From positions 735,953-799,952 of the forward strand of contig NW_019091441.1 in the NCBI RefSeq assembly GCF_001949145.1: DNA of 64,000 bases, given 5' to 3'. The position numbers and the translations under genes were made by a program. Numbering within the stretch: the stretch's first letter is position 1; each line of letters starts with the position of its first letter. Positions 49,732 to 61,200 of the stretch are shown here, one piece after another. This DNA comes from Acanthaster planci (taxonomy: Eukaryota; Echinodermata; Asteroidea; Valvatida; Acanthasteridae). The notes below the pieces were generated by a model. It saw only the letters and a list, made by a program, of their open reading frames with translations, was not told the DNA's origin and made no database searches.

Positions 49732-49907
49732 CTAATGGTAGTTGATAGTTGTGTTCGTACCCCCAATTATTACGAAATTGTTGTTGCCTGTGATGTTGGT
49801 GGTCCTGGACGTGACACCGGCATGAGTTTTGGTTGTCGTGGTAACACCTCCATCCTTTTGCGATCTCACTGCAGCTGTTGTTGATGCTGCAGCTATACTT
49901 TGTCCCA
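49732..49907 (-). CDS. CARD adaptor exon 3 (Thr-rich tail and RHIM-like motif)
   Basis: Opens after gtttccatag and encodes VGQSIAAASTTAAV, a KDGGVTTTTK segment and the Asn/Thr-rich C-terminus ending INYH before TAG (49734-49732). The composition differs sharply from the CARD exons. The nearest AATAAA that I see downstream on this strand is at 48848-48843. A different acceptor or an additional exon cannot be excluded. Confidence 0.65.
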
Positions 49908-51405
49908 CTATGGAAACAATGACAATAATACCAATGTTTGGGTGAATAACAGCGAGGCTAAAATTAAGCTATACCAAGGAGCAATGTCTACTGAATCTGC
50001 AACTGAAATGGTGCAGGTGCAACTAATGCAAGCTGAGAAGCTGTTGGGGAATTGCCTGTCTACATATCACGTATACCATCATGCTCTGTCAACTTTAACC
50101 CTCCTTCCAGTCATAACAGTCAAAATATACAAGTCAAAATATTCCATTTTGAAACAAGGTCTTAGGGCTTCACTTAAATCTATTGGTCAGCACATGAAAT
50201 CTGCATCCACTTTGACTAGATGTGCACCATGCGATCGCACACGTTTAGTTCCAGATTAGGAAATAGTCTCAATTGTTTTTACTGTTTTTTTGTGTCCCAT
50301 GGTTTCCAAAGATGGGCACCTGGGACTTGTATCACATCTCCTCTATCCCCTCCCTCTTCCAATAATATTATTGAGGTAAGCCCTGCCTCTCAATGGGTAA
50401 AAGGTCAAATGAATACAGCCATGTCAGGTCATGAGGTCTACTTACATACCTGCACCAGGCTGGGCTTCCTTTTTTATCTGAGCAGGCACTTGGACAGCAT
50501 TGAGTTTCTGCACAATGTGTCTGTAGTCTTTCTGCAAGGCATTTTTGAAATGTTTTAAAGCATCTGGGCGAGAATTTGGTAGGATCTCCAGTAGCCTTTC
50601 GGTTCGTTTCTGTGGAACAACCGGGGACACACATAAAGTAATAACACAAGCATTGCATATTTTTACCACTGACCAAATCCTTTTCAAAAGCTAGGGCATG
50701 CCTGGTTGAAATGTACATGCATACGTATACATCAGGACAGCTATTGTTTATCATCGTTTTTCAGTTATTTATTGTGTGAGACACACCAAAATACAGAACG
50801 ATGGCCTTTGGATAAGCTGTACTACTGCATACATGTACATGCACATTCCAAACAGCTACATGTATGCCTAGTTCATGTACATGTACTGTGAATTAAATGT
50901 ACATGTAATGCATCAATTCTTCTTTATTTAATGGCAAAGGGCCTTAACTGTGTACCACATTCCCTCCAACCATGCTATCATCACCACTATGGCTCATTAT
51001 CGTTGGGGGGAGAGAAGCTTTCAGATTGCAGCATCCAAACTTTGGAACTCTTTACCGGAATCTGTGAAACTATTGAGATCACTTGACACATTCACGGACA
51101 GATTAAAATCATCTTTGCATAAACAGGCATTTAGTTAACATTTCCTCAACTTATCATTATTGGATGTCTTCATTTATTAGCACCATGAGCGCTGTTCATG
51201 GTGGATGCTGGCACTCTATAAATGTTCATTATTATCATTATTATTACTTTCTTACCCTTGATGTTTTTTCTGCTCTGATTTCTTCATCATCATCTGGATC
51301 TAGGACTTCAGCTTCGATGAGGTGATCCAGGACATACTTGGCATCCAGGTTATCTGTGATGTATCCACTGATGCTACTGAGGGAATATTTGTCAGCTTCA
51401 TCCAT
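49732..51405 (-). CDS. Small CARD-domain adaptor with C-terminal RHIM-like motif (three exons, 161 residues)
   Basis: Minus-strand exons 51405-51256, 50609-50450 and 49907-49732 join at GT/AG with phases 0 and 1 to 486 nt. Residues 1-90 read as a CARD: MDEADKYSLS, NLDAKYVLDHLIEAEVLDPD, EEIRAEKTSR|KRTERLLEIL, PNSRPDALKHFKNALQ. The layout matches RAIDD/caspase-type CARDs (G-I/V-L..., T...K...LLdiLp.rgp.Af..fl..L). Residues 91-140 are a linker that becomes Thr/Ser-rich. The last residues, NNNFVIIGGTNTTINYH, resemble a RHIM: hydrophobic-x-hydrophobic-G-x-x-N (V149-I-I-G152-G-T-N155), though the usual Gln after the first hydrophobic residue is Ile. The ATG at 51405 has A at -3 and G at +4, with a stop in frame upstream at 51478-51480. 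Known families suggest an oligomerising cell-death or immune adaptor; this function is inferred. The CARD is well supported. The third exon rests on phase, a pyrimidine-rich acceptor (tttccatag) and the open frame. Confidence 0.75.
50450..50609 (-). CDS. CARD adaptor exon 2
   Basis: Encodes KRTERLLEILPNSRPDALKH and FKNALQKDYRHIVQKLNAV, helices 4-6 of the CARD, then a short linker rich in Gln/Pro/Lys. Acceptor ttccacag, donor GCAG|gtatgtaag, phase 1. Confidence 0.85.
50950..51250 (+). mobile_element. 3' end of a CR1/L2/Jockey-type LINE
   Basis: The open frame ends at 51138 with YRWGERSFQIAASKLWNSLP then ESVKLLRSLDTFTDRLKSSL, the typical C-terminal tail of non-LTR reverse transcriptase ORFs (RaFs.aAp.lWNsLP...s...Fk..LK..L). 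It is followed by a short 3' region and an ATTATTATCATTATTATTA tail. 5'-truncated; antisense to the CARD gene, inside its intron 1. Confidence 0.85.
51256..51405 (-). CDS. CARD adaptor exon 1
   Basis: Encodes residues 1-50, helices 1-3 of the CARD, ending ...IRAEKTSR with donor TCAAGG|gtaaga, phase 0. The intron sequence next to the donor is the (ATT)-rich tail of a LINE. Confidence 0.82.
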
Positions 51406-52920
51406 ATTTGATGACCCCCTGCAGTCATGGACATGACAGAAGTAACACCGACCACGCAACTGGAAACTCAGGGTTTTTCACAGTACATTATGATGCAACT
51501 TTTGGGGGTGAAACTGCATTCAAATCTGATTGCACTCCTTCAAAAATCTCCAAAGGGGGTCAATGTAACAGAGAGAATGTGCCCAGCTGTCACTCTGCAG
51601 TGCTTGACAAAACCTTTAGCCTAAGTTTAAAAAAAACTGAGTTTCTTTGTCCCTAGAACCATGAGGAACCTTGTTTTGTCTCTTACACAGAAGGAATGAT
51701 GAGCTTCACCCCCAGAACTGTAGGGTTTCGATGTTCGCTGCCCTGTGTATGGTTGACATTGGACCCCACAGTTCTGCGGGTAGATGAGCCCACAGTGTCC
51801 TATTAAGAATTACTTACCGGCCTACTGAAGAATTCATGAGGTTGGACTTGGAGTGATAATCAATATTTACTTATTTTGTAGCAAAGCATGTACAGTGTAC
51901 ACCTATCCTAACCTTGACCTTGAGTAAATTGTCAGCATTTGTTAACAGCAGGGCACCACTCCTAACATGACTATGCTTATTGGTTATAGGAGTAGGAAAA
52001 CCAAAAACCTCTATTTTTTGGACTGGTGCTACACATAAATTGATGACGACGACTCAATGCAGGATCAGAGGTAACTTGGTAAAATGGCAGGGTTTTAATT
52101 TTGAGGGAAATATGGGGTGAAATGATGAAACAAAACATGCTGAAAATGACCACGCACTATGCAGAAACAAACTTACACATATATACACATTGAAAACAAA
52201 TACACTGTAGGCCAGGCCTGTGGCTGGACTGTGCAGTGATTGAATATCCCTTGCCTTTTTAAAAAAACACAACCAAAAGCCAGAAAACAAACACCTTTTT
52301 CCAGCAAATGTAAACAGTTTTAACTACCATGTCTGCATACACCACAACATGACCTGGCAATGCTAGTTCTAGCATGCCTGGGCACTGTCGCCAGCAAGGC
52401 CGGCATTCAAGCGCAACAAGCACCACCATGACTGTGCTGTCGAGCAACCCATGCCCGTTAGAAAAAAATCGCCAGCTGAGTGCTTCTGCTTTATACTGCA
52501 AACACCCCCAGAGGGTTACAAATGAGCAGGCGTAGTGTTGGCAGCAGGCAAACAATTTAATCATGAGTTAACAAACCAAATTTGAAAGTGTCGACAGTGG
52601 TGGCTTGCAAGATAAACTTGATGAAGTGAGGGAGTTGGTTCCGTTCAAGGACTGTCAGACTGTATAGAATAAAAGAGTAATTGAGGAGAAGGATAAATGT
52701 GGAGTTTGGAACACGGCCCTAGTTAACCTGTTGGATGTTTTGGGTAGTTCAGCTGTCATCCTGGAAAGCTACTACTACTACTACTAGGCCGTTAACACTC
52801 TTGTAGGCCTACAAGAAATTTAAACTGGGCCTACTATTTACAAAAGCGACAATATGCCCAGCGTTCTTCCAAGTTCCAGGGTCAACCACTACTTTTTGTA
52901 CTAGTTTTTTTTGGTTTCGA
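51406..52920. other. 5' flank of the CARD gene (minus strand) up to element B
   Basis: Probably includes the CARD gene 5' UTR and promoter just above 51405. No motif I can assign, no other gene. Confidence 0.4.
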
Positions 52921-54452
52921 GTCAACTCGGACCCAAACCAACTCGGACCCATGCCAACTCGGACCCACGACCAACTCGGACCCATGCCAACTCGGACCCA
53001 ATACTAACCTGGACCCACAACCAATTCGGACCCACAACCAACTCGGACCCAATACTAACTCGGACCTACGACCAACTCGGACCCACCCTGAGTCAACTCG
53101 GACCCAACCCCAGGAGCGTGATTAACTTGTTGAAAATTTTGATTTTGTCCACTTTTACATTTTAACATTTGGTAAATGACACTTTTGCACTGCATGATGC
53201 CGAGATGTAACGTCCTCTCTACACGTAATGCAGGGAAACAGTGGCACAGGCTTCGAGTTTGAACAGGCATGCATGGTGGTTGAAAACGGTACAGGACTAG
53301 ATTTGATATCAGTGATGTCTTGGAACAAGAGATAAGTAACCAACGAGTGTCGTATTTTTATGGAGGCACATTTCCTTTGATGTCTTATTTGCCGCTTGTA
53401 ATCGGGAATGTTAATCAGTTACATGTATTAGCTTCCGAGGTACCAGCGTGATTGACCACAAGGACTGATTTCGTCACCTTCCATTCTTGAAACCCTATGA
53501 TCGGGGAGTGGGAGCTTGGGACAACCAATGGGAGCAGCTTTTGGAGTGTGGTTGACAGTACCAAATCACTGATGCCCTTTCTCCAAAGTTTTTTGGTACT
53601 CCAGATCACCAGAGGAAATCAAATGAACTTTCACCAAACAGCCCCAAAAGTTTTCGATGCAATAAAAAGCCACAGATAAGCCCCTCTGATGTACACGTAC
53701 ATAAGAGATGCTGCATGCATACAACACATATTGCAGATATACCTCAATATCACCAACACTGACCTTTTATAGTGTCTCGTGGTGTTATCCCCCACCTCAC
53801 TTTTCAAATTTTTTTGGCCTGGCAAGTCTTACACCTCCACCTTGCCTAATTCCCCCCCCCCCCGAATACCGGCAAAATTTAGGCAGATGGAGAAATTCAT
53901 CCATTCAGGCCTAAACTGACTCTTCAAATAACTCAAATAGGTTGGAAATTTTGAACAACACAAATCAAATCATTTTAAAATAAAAATGTGGAATATTTCT
54001 CATTGTCTTAAACTTGGAAAAGGTTTGGAAGCGTCGTATGTCTGCCCGCAAGCTCATTATTAATATTTTGTAAGAACTGAGCGCATAGTTTTACTACTAT
54101 TAGGGGGGTATCTTTGGGAAAAGGCGAATTAAAAAAATCATAAAATTGAAACGAAAAGTGATCGATCTGGTTATAATCTTGAATTTCCGGGGGAAAAAAT
54201 AATCTTGAATTTCCAGCAAAAAAATAAAGGCCGACCTCTTCGCAATGTTCAAGAGTTGGCATTATTTTGGGCAATTTCGGAGTACGGGCGCGTACTTGGT
54301 GTAATGCAATCATAAGACTCAGTGGGTCCGAGTTGGTGTGGGTCCTAGTTGGTTATGGGTCCGAGTTGGTCGTGGGTCCGAGTTGGTCCTTGGTCCGAGT
54401 TGGCACGGGTCCGAGTTGGAATGGGTCCGAGTTGGTTTGGGTCCGAGTTGAC
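52921..54452. mobile_element. Fold-back element B: inverted arms of ACTCGGACCCA tandem repeats
   Basis: Left arm 52921-53104: about 12 copies of CAACTCGGACCCA(N) of 14-16 bp. Right arm 54322-54452: the same inverted (GGGTCCGAGTTGG). The termini GTCAACTCGG and CCGAGTTGAC are exact reverse complements. Target duplication not evident. The right half of the interior (54072-54306) is homologous to element A. Confidence 0.8.
54072..54306 (+). repeat. Internal module of element B, homologous to 6276-6502
   Basis: Collinear with element A: TGAGCGCATAG, TACTACTATT, GGTATCTTTGGGAAA, GGCGAATT, GAAACGAAAAGTGATC, ATAATCTTGAATTTCC (here duplicated), TATTTTGGGC and GCGTACTTGGTGTAATG. Confidence 0.75.
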
Positions 54453-55222
54453 CAGATCCCTTTTTTTCACCATGGTCGTTGCACTCAAAACGGGAAGTAG
54501 GCCTCAAGTGATTACTTTTTTGCGTACATGATTTGTAAATGAGAGTAAGCCTATGCAACTAAACCGACAAGCACCTACCTTTTTTTCTGCTGCAAATCCT
54601 GATTTTACTCAGACCAGCCAAAGACTTTTAGCAATCTTTTTTTTACATGTCTTGCGTGCTGCGCTGCATATGCGTTCCAATATATGACCGTATTGCGATC
54701 AGGGTAGTACATGGTGCGACAGCGAGTAATTCGCAGGGATCAGCACGCCCTCTTGTGATAGCAGTGTGGTTGCCGGCCAGCTGCCTCGCTAGCTACATGT
54801 AGATGCAGAATGCGGAAGTGACTTCAACCTTCAACCAATATACTTCGAACAGCGAGTGACTACTGTACCGGGGAAACGACACGAACTGTACTAAGCAACT
54901 TCCCAACCCAGAGGCTCGTTATCGGAAGTAGATATTCCTATTAGTATTTAGTAGCTTCACTATTTCAAATTAAACTTAGATTTAGTGTCATACGGTTGCA
55001 AATGCATGGACTTGTTGTGGCCGGTCATCCACAATCCGCAGATACATGAATCGATCCTCCTACCGGTAACCAGTAACTTATTCAGTTGAAGTTGGACAAT
55101 ATTCGGTTGTCATACGTGAGTCGCATGTTTCGCTGTGCTGGAAAAATTAATGCAGACCAAGGTCGCTGTTATCTTTCAACACACTGTGAATAGCATTTGG
55201 AATCCATACCTAACGTCAGACG
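54453..55222 (+). other. 5' flank of the PX gene
   Basis: No clear TATA box or other assignable element. Element B ends 770 bases upstream of the start codon. Confidence 0.4.
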
Positions 55223-55294
55223 ATGGGAAAGAGAACAGTTCAAGATGCCATTGTGGATGACATCCAGAAAAGGAAATTTCCTACAAAACATTAT
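55223..55294 (+). CDS. PX gene exon 1
   Basis: ATG 55223 in ACGATGG; encodes [13 protein letters not shown] and [11 protein letters not shown] (24 residues), aligning with the first strand of SH3PXD2 PX domains. Donor CATTAT|gtaagc, phase 0. Confidence 0.85.
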
Positions 55295-58200
55295 GTAAGC
55301 TTAAGACCTGTGTGCATTTTATAAAGGCCTAAACATACGTGTATACTGTACTCAACTACATGTATGCTTGCTTGACCAGGATATTGTACATGTGTATTAC
55401 AGGCCCTATAACTTGTATAAGAAAATGCTTTTAAGAAAACAGTTTTCTTCCGAATTTATAATCGGGTGCATGAGTGGAGGTGATAGCAATTTACTAGAAT
55501 TTATCAAATTTGAAGAATTTTTTTAAAAAATGTTTAATGCAGAATTTATTAGAGTTGTTCAAGTGAGCATCGTTAGGGAACACACTGCTGAATTTGAGCC
55601 AAATTTGCACATGCCCTCGTTTTTGAAGTTCAAACGTAAATTTCATGACATTGAAATTGTTCAACAGCATGTGTTATTAAGGTAATCGTACCACTTTTTC
55701 ATTGAATGAATTTAAAGTTCTTTAACAAAGAGATATGGCAACACTGCATGAGAAAACTTACATGGATGAAATGCTTCCCTGGCATGTTTTGGATGAATAC
55801 TGTTGCGTGTGAGCCGCAGAAACGTGCAGAAGGTTAAGGAATTTTAGATTTTAGAAATTTGCCGTCGATAGTTTGGCCAGCCCAACTACAGCACTACAGT
55901 CGGCATGGTCCCAACTATCATTGGGACTGATGCCAAGTTGGGGCATAACGTGGCATAATAATCTCACCGTTTTTTTAGACTACTGGGCCGTGTGTTCTTT
56001 CCAATCTTAGACATTCACTTTCTGCAGTGTTCTAACCACATTAAGTGTTTAAAATACCATCAGGTGCTCGTTAATAACAGGACATCCTGTGTTTTAAATT
56101 AGGTTTTGTGCTGCAAAATGACATCTGTTACCTCACTTAGTGTTCCTTTAATTATACCATATTTAGAATTTTGAGTGGGAATTTACTGTACAAGAAAACT
56201 ATGCAGTTACATTGTAAGTGGATCATACACCAATAGCTGTGCAGTCAATGGCATGAGCATTACCCGGGATAGATCATGTGTTCTTGGGCGAGAGTTCCAT
56301 GTGGACATTACCAGTTTTTCCTTGAAGTGGTTTATTAGCCATCAGAAAGGGATAACACATCCTAAAAAGTCAAATTTTGCAGGGAAATATTGAAGAGTTT
56401 ACTTAGAAAACACTTGAAATTTTTGTCTAGTGATGTCTGAATATAAAACTCTAGCCATCTTTCCGTATTCTTGTTTGGGATTGACCACTGGTACGCGTTG
56501 CCATGATTTTTTCCAGGGAGGAGGGCCAGGATTTTTTCAGGAGAGGCAAAAAACTGATGAAACATTAACGGTGGAAGAAGGTCTATTCTGAGGCACAACT
56601 CAGACGTGTAAATTTATAATTACAAAGTTAAATCACTTATGATAATACGTGTATTAATCCTGTCATCGTACATTTTTTCCAATTGTTGTAGTGTTTTTAA
56701 AAGGTGAAGTGAAAGTGGTAATTTTGTTTTTGATAATTGCAGTGTTTTTGTGGTTTATGTTTTGTGATGCCATGGATTGTTTGTATACCCATGAGCATAT
56801 ACATGTATATGCAATTTCCTGGATGGATTAAAATGAGCCTTCCTATGGTTTAACAGCACAAATATGCAGGAATGCCCACAGTCGCTCTTGTGCTTCTGTT
56901 TTCTGTATGGAACTGCACAGGTTCAATGTGTATACAGTGGGTTGCCAGCAGAAAATGACACAGGGTCTTTTGTGCAGTCCTCTTCACTGCAGTTGGTTTA
57001 CTGCACAATTATGCACATGACACAGTGAGGCACAGTTGTTGGACAGTTAATGCAGTGCACAGTATGACACAGCTGTGGCCGCTTACTGACTGACCCAAAG
57101 AGTGACTTCAACATAGGAGGGTTTGTAATAACGTCGTTTGGATTGAATTGAATTGTTTGTTGAAGCAAACTGGTGATTTTCATCGCCTTTCCTCCTTTGT
57201 TTGTTTCTCTAACCTGTTCTTTATTTTCCCCTTTGTTTTCTTTTTCAACCCCCCCTCCCCGAGAAGCGGGCGGAGGGGACCAACTGGTGCCCCCCTCTGC
57301 AATGTCAAAGGTGCTTTTTTATAGTCATGCCAACATATATATGAAGGTATTCATGCAGGTTGTATCAGAGAAATGAAGCAATAAATTTAGGAAGGGCAAG
57401 AAGTTGTTCATTGTTCTGAAATTTTTAAATCCTTGACTTCCTCTTGTAACATTCTGTCTTTGCAGGAGTATGTCATTCATGTGTCATGGTCAGACAACTC
57501 AGTCAATGTCATCTATCGGCGGTACAGCAAATTTTTCGACTTACAGGTATTGGGAATAGGACCCCCCCAGATTTGATTTTCAGAAAGATCACTTCTCGGA
57601 ATTTTTTTCCATGTGTGACTCGACACATAAATTTACGTTTTGAGGTTGAAGGGATGCTGCACATGTACATATGCTATCCGAAATTGTTCGTTTTGCTTAA
57701 GTTCAGTTCATATACTTTGGCTAAAATTGCCAAACTGAAGCATTTATGTAATGCAGTGGCATAACTACCGGGGGGAGGGGGCACATGGGGGACAGAGCTC
57801 TATATAGAGAGAGTAGTGCTAACTTCAGATTTTGGATCCACAATGGGTGTTCATTATGTGTACAGTACAGCATGCAGTGCTGATTGTCCATGTGCACTGG
57901 CACATAATCTATCATATTGGTTCCAACTAATGAGACACTCACGTCACAACTCATTCTATAAACAGCTCTCATGGGGCGGGGCACAGGCTTCCCTGCTTGA
58001 GGCCGGTATCCCCCCTGCATGTGCCCCCTGCTCAGAAATTAGAGAATAAAACCTGCCTTTAATCCATTATGGTCAGTGTTTCAGTTGTAACTTAATCCAT
58101 TGAGTGCCCTCCACCAGAAAATGAGGGCCCCCAAATGCCCCTTTCCCCCTGCAAGATACTGTTATATATGATATATTTTAGTTTGCTGTCAATCCAATGA

Positions 58201-61200
58201 TGTCAATTTCAAATTGCGTGTAGTGCTTCCCATCAACTGCCACAGGCCAACTACTCACCATGTCTATACTTGGCTAAAAATGTTCATTAGCTCAACGCTT
58301 GTTTTTAAAATGAAATTATAGTGTATGTGATACACATTTACATGTACATGAACATATTTTCTGTCAGCTTCACATCTACATTCATCTACATGTAGACTGT
58401 ACAGTGTACTTGTACATGTATGCATGTGGGCTGGCTTAAAGGAATAGCTGCTCATTATTTCATAATTCAAGATACTCATCCAATGTACATGTACATGTTG
58501 CTGTGCTAAACAACAATGCATAAAAATAAATTAAATCCTAATACATTCCTGCATTCTGCTCAGATCAAAATCCTTCTAGTGACATTAAATGGTGAAGTTT
58601 TCAAAGTGACATAATCACAGGTTAGACGTTTTGAAGTGGTAAAAATAATGACATTGTGGATGTGGGTCTCTTTAATGTTAAAAAGATTACAAGATATAAA
58701 TATTGTCTCTTTTCTATATATGCCTTTCTCCGACAAACTGAAGCGTTGAATTGTGATTTGTTTTGTTTTGGTTTCTCCCCGGCAATTGATTTTTCAGACG
58801 AAACTGCTGAGTTTATTTCCTGAGGAAGCTGGAGCCAAGAACCCAACCCAGCGAATGATCCCTTTCCTACCGGGTGAGTTGTGTCATATGATAGTTTTAG
58901 TTTTAATTTCCAATGTGTTTTCCGTTCACTTGTGGCAGACAGAAAGTTGGAAATAGAGATGACTTTTCAGAAGTGCTGGTCAGTACTCCTTGTGTACGTA
59001 ATGTTTCACTAAAGTGAAAGATAATTTTTGAGTGATGCACAAAGTGTATTTACAGGTACGTTAAATTGCTGATACTTGAATTTCCAGATCCTTCAAAGTC
59101 CATTTCAGAAAGGGTTTTTGACTTGCTGTCATAGCTTTCACGGGATGTTGGGAAGGGCAGATGGCTTTCAAAGAATTTTTTGAAGGAAATATTTAACAGC
59201 TACACACTTACCACAAATTATTTTGTGTTGCGTGCTGTCCAATGAATCTATTCAGGCACGTGTCACATGGTACACGTGTCACATGCACGTGGGAGTGGTG
59301 ACCCCCGGGTTTTGTTTAAATTAATTCCTTCCACTGGGTGCTTGACAAAGAGCTAGGTCATGTGTCCTGAAATAGCTGCCCTTCCCAGGATATTGTAAGG
59401 AGCAAACTTAAGAGATGTGGAATATTCTGTGGGATTCCAACTGGGAGAAGATACATGTAAGAACCTTATTGTTTCCTCTTTGAAACATTAAGGGTGAGTT
59501 TGCCGGCCGTTTGTCTTGCACATGTACATGTATGCTCATGAACAGCTCTTGTTCGTGGGTCAGCCTCTTGAATGCTAGGAACGTACAATTGGTTGTTGCT
59601 GGTATCTGTGATGAGCAACATGCAACATGGCGGCATCCATATAATGTTCCAAGGGTTCATGTTTGGATTTCCAGGCTGCATTCTTTCCTCTTTCCAAGGA
59701 ACATTCGTTTCTGTGTTATATGAAAGTATAAATATTAATTTTGCAAAATTTTTCCATCATCTCCTCCTTTGGCTATCCCGCAATTTCTGCACTTCAAAAA
59801 CAAAAATCCCATGCCTTTCTCTGTCATGTCTGTGTGTTTGTGCAAAACACTGACGGGGTTATTTTGTGTTATCCTGTTCCAAGAATGGTTTTTTCAGGTC
59901 GTGTTCTTGCTGTTTGAGTGCTAGAACAGGAGACCCTTTTCAAGAACGGGCTACCTGAACTCAAATGAAAGCTGGAGTACGGTGAACGTCCCAGTGTCTG
60001 TTTGTCCTTGCTAGTGTCAATTTATACAGTGCAGTGAGTGCATTGTGAGTCACCAGCAAAGATGTGCCTGCATTTTAGTTGCAGAATTGTGATAAACATT
60101 CTATGGCCTGTTCTGTCCATTTTAATTTTGTACCCAGATATGTACATTGTTCTTACCAATTACACGAAGAACACTGACTTGAAACTCCAAGTAAACCTCA
60201 GTCACTTTTCTTTGGTTCACTGGGAAAAAGAGAGAGTGAGAAAAAACCTCATTTTGAATTCTGCGAGTAAGATTTCTGGTGTCTCTTTCAGAAAACAAAA
60301 TATGAGCAGAGAAGTTCCTTTAGAGTACTGGGATTGTAACTTGTGTTTCTAGGACATGTTTGCTTTGGCAGAAAAGATCATCACTATGTTTAGTTGAGTG
60401 GAAAATATCAACTTCACTATATTTAGTAGTTACTCTGTGAATGGNNNNNNNNNNNNNNNNNNNNNNNNNNNNNNNNNNNNNNNNNNNNNNNNNNNNNNNN
60501 NNNNNNNNNNNNNNNNNNNNNNNNNNNNNNNNNNNNNNNNNNNNNNNNNNNNNNNNNNNNNNNNNNNNNNNNNNNNNNNNNNNNNNNNNNNNNNNNNNNN
60601 NNNNNNNNNNNNNNNNNNNNNNNNNNNNNNNNNNNNNNNNNNNNNNNNNNNNNNNNNNNNNNNNNNNNNNNNNNNNNNNNNNNNNNNNNNNNNNNNNNNN
60701 NNNNNNNNNNNNNNNNNNNNNNNNNNNNNNNNNNNNNNNNNNNNNNNNNNNNNNNNNNNNNNNNNNNNNNNNNNNNNNNNNNNNNNNNNNNNNNNNNNNN
60801 NNNNNNNNNNNNNNNNNNNNNNNNNNNNNNNNNNNNNNNNNNNNNNNNNNNNNNNNNNNNNNNNNNNNNNNNNNNNNNNNNNNNNNNNNNNNNNNNNNNN
60901 NNNNNNNNNNNNNNNNNNNNNNNNNNNNNNNNNNNNNNNNNNNNNNNNNNNNNNNNNNNNNNNNNNNNNNNNNNNNNNNNNNNNNNNNNNNNNNNNNNNN
61001 NNNNNNNNNNNNNNNNNNNNNNNNNNNNNNNNNNNNNNNNNNNNNNNNNNNNNNNNNNNNNNNNNNNNNNNNNNNNNNNNNNNNNNNNNNNNNNNNNNNN
61101 NNNNNNNNNNNNNNNNNNNNNNNNNNNNNNNNNNNNNNNNNNNNNNNNNNNNNNNNNNNNNNNNNNNNNNNNNNNNNNNNNNNNNNNNNNNNNNNNNNNN

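Noticed and set aside
49900-50259. Plus-strand open frame of 119 codons
   Set aside because: It overlaps the CARD gene's exon 3 and intron 2 on the other strand and has no recognisable motif; likely chance.
52921-53104. CRISPR-like regular repeats
   Set aside because: Units are 14-16 bp in tandem without unique spacers, in a eukaryotic genome, and paired with an inverted array.
52911-53165. Open frame with repeated SDPRPTRTHAN peptide
   Set aside because: Direct translation of the ACTCGGACCCA tandem array, also open on the inverted arm at 54319-54558.
57753-58030. Possible hAT-type MITE beginning CAGTGGCATAACTACCGGGG
   Set aside because: The left end looks like known hAT termini but I could not find a convincing inverted right end or target duplication.
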